Position numbers and translations under genes: made by a program. Below, one piece after another: positions 6,585-8,727 of a DNA stretch of 8,727 nucleotides. Origin of the DNA: Acidobacteriaceae bacterium (GTDB taxonomy: Bacteria > Acidobacteriota > Terriglobia > Bryobacterales > Bryobacteraceae); assembly GCA_019246575.1 (NCBI GenBank), contig JAFAQG010000265.1:1-8727 (forward strand), read 5' to 3'. The notes under the pieces are model-generated. The model saw only the letters and a program-made list of their open reading frames with translations, was not told the DNA's origin and searched no databases. Within the stretch, counting starts at the first letter, position 1; every line of letters begins with the position of its first letter.

Positions 6585-8727
6585 ATGAGTCGCCGCCTGA
6601 GTGTCGCATCTACTCTCTGCGCGGCCATTCTTCTCGTCAACAGCGCTCTCCTGGCGGCATTCCCGAGCGATTCCCTGTTCACGATCGTTAACGTTCTGCT
6701 GCACATTGTCCTGGGCGCCCTAATAGGTGTTCTCGCGTTAGTTCTTTCCCGCGCCGATCGCCGCCAGTTGTCGATCATCGCCGCGGCGGCTTCCGGCATT
6801 CTGCTCGCCATCGTCGGTAACACGCGCGATCACCGTGTCGTATTTCTCGTTCACATCGTCATTTCGCTTGCGGCGGTCGGAATCGTGTTCGTCAGGCGGC
6901 AGAATTGGACGGTCGCAAAGATATCGGCCGCGGCGGCGGGATTCGTCCTGATTGCCGGCCTCGCCTATCGCGTCTACATTCCGCATCCGCGCGATCGCAT
7001 CGTAAACTCACGAACCGTTCCGCTCTCCATGAAAGAGGAAGGCGCGGGTCCTACGAGCGAATTTTTTCCCTCTGGCGCGAAAACCAGAGACGGCCGCCTC
7101 ATCCCTTCCGGATTTTTCATGGAGACGCAGAAATGCGGTGAGTGCCATCGCGATATCTACGAGCAGTGGAAAAGCTCTGCTCACCATTTCGCTTCGTTTA
7201 ACAATCAGTTCTATCGAAAATCGATCGAATACATGCAGGACGTCGAAGGCACGAAACCGAGTAAGTGGTGCGCCGGCTGTCACGATCATGCGGTTTTCTT
7301 CAACGGAAAGTTCGACCGTCCAATGAAGGAACAGATGGACACGCCTGAGGCTCAGGCGGGTTTGAGCTGCATGTCTTGCCACTCCATCATCCACGTCGAT
7401 GGAAGCGTTGGGAACGGATCGTTCACCATGTCGTATCCGCCTCTTCACGAAGTGGCGAGCAGCACGAATCCTGTCATACACAATGTCGTGAATTTCGTGA
7501 CCTATGCTGCCCCGGAGGCTCACCGCCGGACCTTTATGAAGCCGTTCATGCGCGACAGTACCTCCGAGTACTGCGCCTCCTGCCACAAAGTTCATCTCGA
7601 TATTCCCGTGAATAACTATCGGTGGTTTCGCGGGTTTAATGAATACGACAACTGGCAGGCGAGCGGAGTCTCGGGACAAGGCGCGCGCTCGTTCTATTAC
7701 CCCCCGCAATCGAGCAATTGCGCCGATTGCCACATGCCGCTCGTGAAATCGCACGATCCGGGCAACATTGAGGGCAAAGTGCATTCGCACAGCTTCCCGG
7801 CCGCTAACACTGCAGTGCCCACCGCGAACAACGACCAGAAGCAGCTTGCTTTGACCGAGAAGTTTTTGAAATCCGGTTTTATTACCGTCGATATTTTTGC
7901 AATCAGCCCGGTGGAGCGCACGAAATCGGATACCGAGATGGTCCGCCGCGCCACGAACGCACCGCAGACGAATACCACATTTGCAGTCGGCGAAGAGGCC
8001 GAGCAAGCCGGACCCGACGTGATCCGCCAGGTCGGCGCAGTCGCCGCTCCCATCGACGTTTCAGGCGTAACGCTTCAGCCCGGCGAAACCGCGCGTGTCG
8101 ATGTGGTCGTGCGGACGCGCAAAATCGGTCACTTCTTCCCGGGAGGTACCGTCGACGCCTTCGACGTCTGGCTCGAATTGAAGGCCGAGGACGAGAATGG
8201 CAGAACCGTTTTCTGGAGCGGCAAAGTTGAGGATGACGGGAGAGGTCCGGTCGAACCGGGCGCGCACTTCTATAGGTCCTATCAGCTCGATGGCGGCGGC
8301 AACCCGATCAATAAGCGCAATGCGTGGCAAGCCCGGAGCGTGTTATACGTCCGTCTGATTCCACCGGGCGCGGCCGACGTCGCGCATTACCTCGTGAAGG
8401 TCCCTCGCAACGCCAAGGGCAACATCCATTTCAGTGCGAAACTCAATTACCGCAAGTTCTCGTGGTATTACACGCAGTGGGCGTACGCCGGGGTTCCGAA
8501 GCCCGGCCAGGATTCGCGCCTTCTCGCGATCGATCGCAACGGCCTCGATTACAGTTTCTCTGTCAAAAATATTCCCGCCAATGTCTCGGGACAAATAAAA
8601 AATGAGATTCCGTGTATCCCCGTCGAGACCATCGCTGAAGCTCGCGTCTCGGTTCCCGTTTCCGAAAACCCAACTCAATGGAATGCCACGGCTCAACCGG
8701 GCACACGAGAACGTTGGAACGACTGGG
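6585..8727 (+). CDS. Membrane-anchored multihaem c-type cytochrome, at least five haems (3' end outside window)
   Basis: The frame is open from ATG 6585 to the last base (714 residues). The N-terminus has about five hydrophobic helices (near 7-27, 33-54, 62-78, 85-103 and 110-128). Positive charges (MSRR, SRADRR, RRQ) place the N-terminus inside and the rest outside. Five CXXCH haem c sites follow: CGECH 184-188, CAGCH 229-233, CMSCH 262-266, CASCH 330-334 and CADCH 379-383. Histidines H200/H201 and H390, H400, H402 (HSHSFPAAN) could be distal ligands. Residues from about 430 onward lack CXXCH and look beta-rich, including GHFFPGGTVDAFDVWLEL near 515 and IPPGAADVAHY. The visible end, RERWNDW, resembles the start of a TPR helix, so a TPR tail may continue beyond the window. 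The haem part resembles the cytochrome c554-like multihaem group. It likely carries electrons between the membrane and an extracytoplasmic partner, perhaps the protein encoded just upstream. The start has no clear Shine-Dalgarno site and is probably coupled. Confidence 0.9.
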   Translation, partial: MSRRLSVASTLCAAILLVNSALLAAFPSDSLFTIVNVLLHIVLGALIGVLALVLSRADRRQLSIIAAAASGILLAIVGNTRDHRVVFLVHIVISLAAVGIVFVRRQNWTVAKISAAAAGFVLIAGLAYRVYIPHPRDRIVNSRTVPLSMKEEGAGPTSEFFPSGAKTRDGRLIPSGFFMETQKCGECHRDIYEQWKSSAHHFASFNNQFYRKSIEYMQDVEGTKPSKWCAGCHDHAVFFNGKFDRPMKEQMDTPEAQAGLSCMSCHSIIHVDGSVGNGSFTMSYPPLHEVASSTNPVIHNVVNFVTYAAPEAHRRTFMKPFMRDSTSEYCASCHKVHLDIPVNNYRWFRGFNEYDNWQASGVSGQGARSFYYPPQSSNCADCHMPLVKSHDPGNIEGKVHSHSFPAANTAVPTANNDQKQLALTEKFLKSGFITVDIFAISPVERTKSDTEMVRRATNAPQTNTTFAVGEEAEQAGPDVIRQVGAVAAPIDVSGVTLQPGETARVDVVVRTRKIGHFFPGGTVDAFDVWLELKAEDENGRTVFWSGKVEDDGRGPVEPGAHFYRSYQLDGGGNPINKRNAWQARSVLYVRLIPPGAADVAHYLVKVPRNAKGNIHFSAKLNYRKFSWYYTQWAYAGVPKPGQDSRLLAIDRNGLDYSFSVKNIPANVSGQIKNEIPCIPVETIAEARVSVPVSENPTQWNATAQPGTRERWNDW
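7134..7733 (+). other. Five-CXXCH haem-attachment block of the cytochrome
   Basis: The five CXXCH codon sets start at 7134, 7269, 7368, 7572 and 7719. Spacings between first cysteines are 45, 33, 68 and 49 residues. That is irregular and wide, unlike tandem-repeat cytochromes. Each site should bind one covalently attached haem c after export, with the CXXCH histidine as proximal ligand. Confidence 0.92.

Noticed and set aside
7008..8006. Long open frame on the minus strand (332 codons)
   Set aside because: It lies opposite the haem-block coding region of the cytochrome, whose CXXCH motifs are unmistakable. The minus product has no recognisable domain and is an antisense shadow of GC-rich coding sequence.
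1..8727. tRNA, rRNA, CRISPR array, insertion sequence or attachment site
   Set aside because: No cloverleaf, regularly spaced identical repeats, transposase motifs or terminal inverted repeats were seen. Nearly the whole window is accounted for by coding regions.

Overview
The window looks like a chromosomal segment from a soil-type member of the Acidobacteriota, probably close to the Solibacter/Bryobacter lineage. The best marker is the gene at 2286-3440. Its protein carries the FEVATIKPSDP opening and the VDVMVIDSVEKPS-type ending of the TIGR03435 family, which is strongly expanded in those bacteria. A TPR/FG-GAP/ASPIC-UnbV secreted protein, a large membrane-attached multihaem cytochrome c and moderately GC-rich coding sequence fit the same group. 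The assignment rests on recalled family distribution, not on a database search.

Layout. (1) 1-1098 (+) is the 3' part of an iron-sulfur protein with a ferredoxin-type cluster and two CCG (HdrB/GlpC-type) domains. Its first codons lie upstream of the window. (2) 1102-1956 (+) is an SPL-family radical SAM protein that starts 3 bases after the previous stop. (3) 1953-2144 (-) is a small FlgM-like anti-sigma factor gene, convergent with the radical SAM gene. The two genes share one TTAA as both stop codons. (4) 2145-2285 is a divergent intergenic region with an excellent Shine-Dalgarno site and a loose 20-base-periodic repeat. (5) 2286-3440 (+) is an exported TIGR03435 protein with an extra N-terminal beta domain. 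(6) 3501-6578 (+) is a 1025-residue secreted protein: signal segment, TPRs, a calcium-loop propeller, a divergent ASPIC/UnbV domain and a C-terminal region of about 425 residues that I cannot name. (7) 6585 to the window end (+) is a membrane protein with five predicted transmembrane helices, five CXXCH haem sites and a long beta-rich extension. It is still open at base 8727.

How the genes may work together. Genes 1 and 2 look like one transcription unit for a cytoplasmic redox pair, but no pathway can be named. Genes 6 and 7, separated by 6 bases, look like a second unit that places a large extracytoplasmic scaffold or binding protein beside a membrane-bound multihaem electron carrier. This pair is the best candidate for an undescribed system here: an extracytoplasmic electron-transfer or redox-enzyme module with no assigned substrate. 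No RNA gene, mobile element, CRISPR array or convincing terminator was seen.
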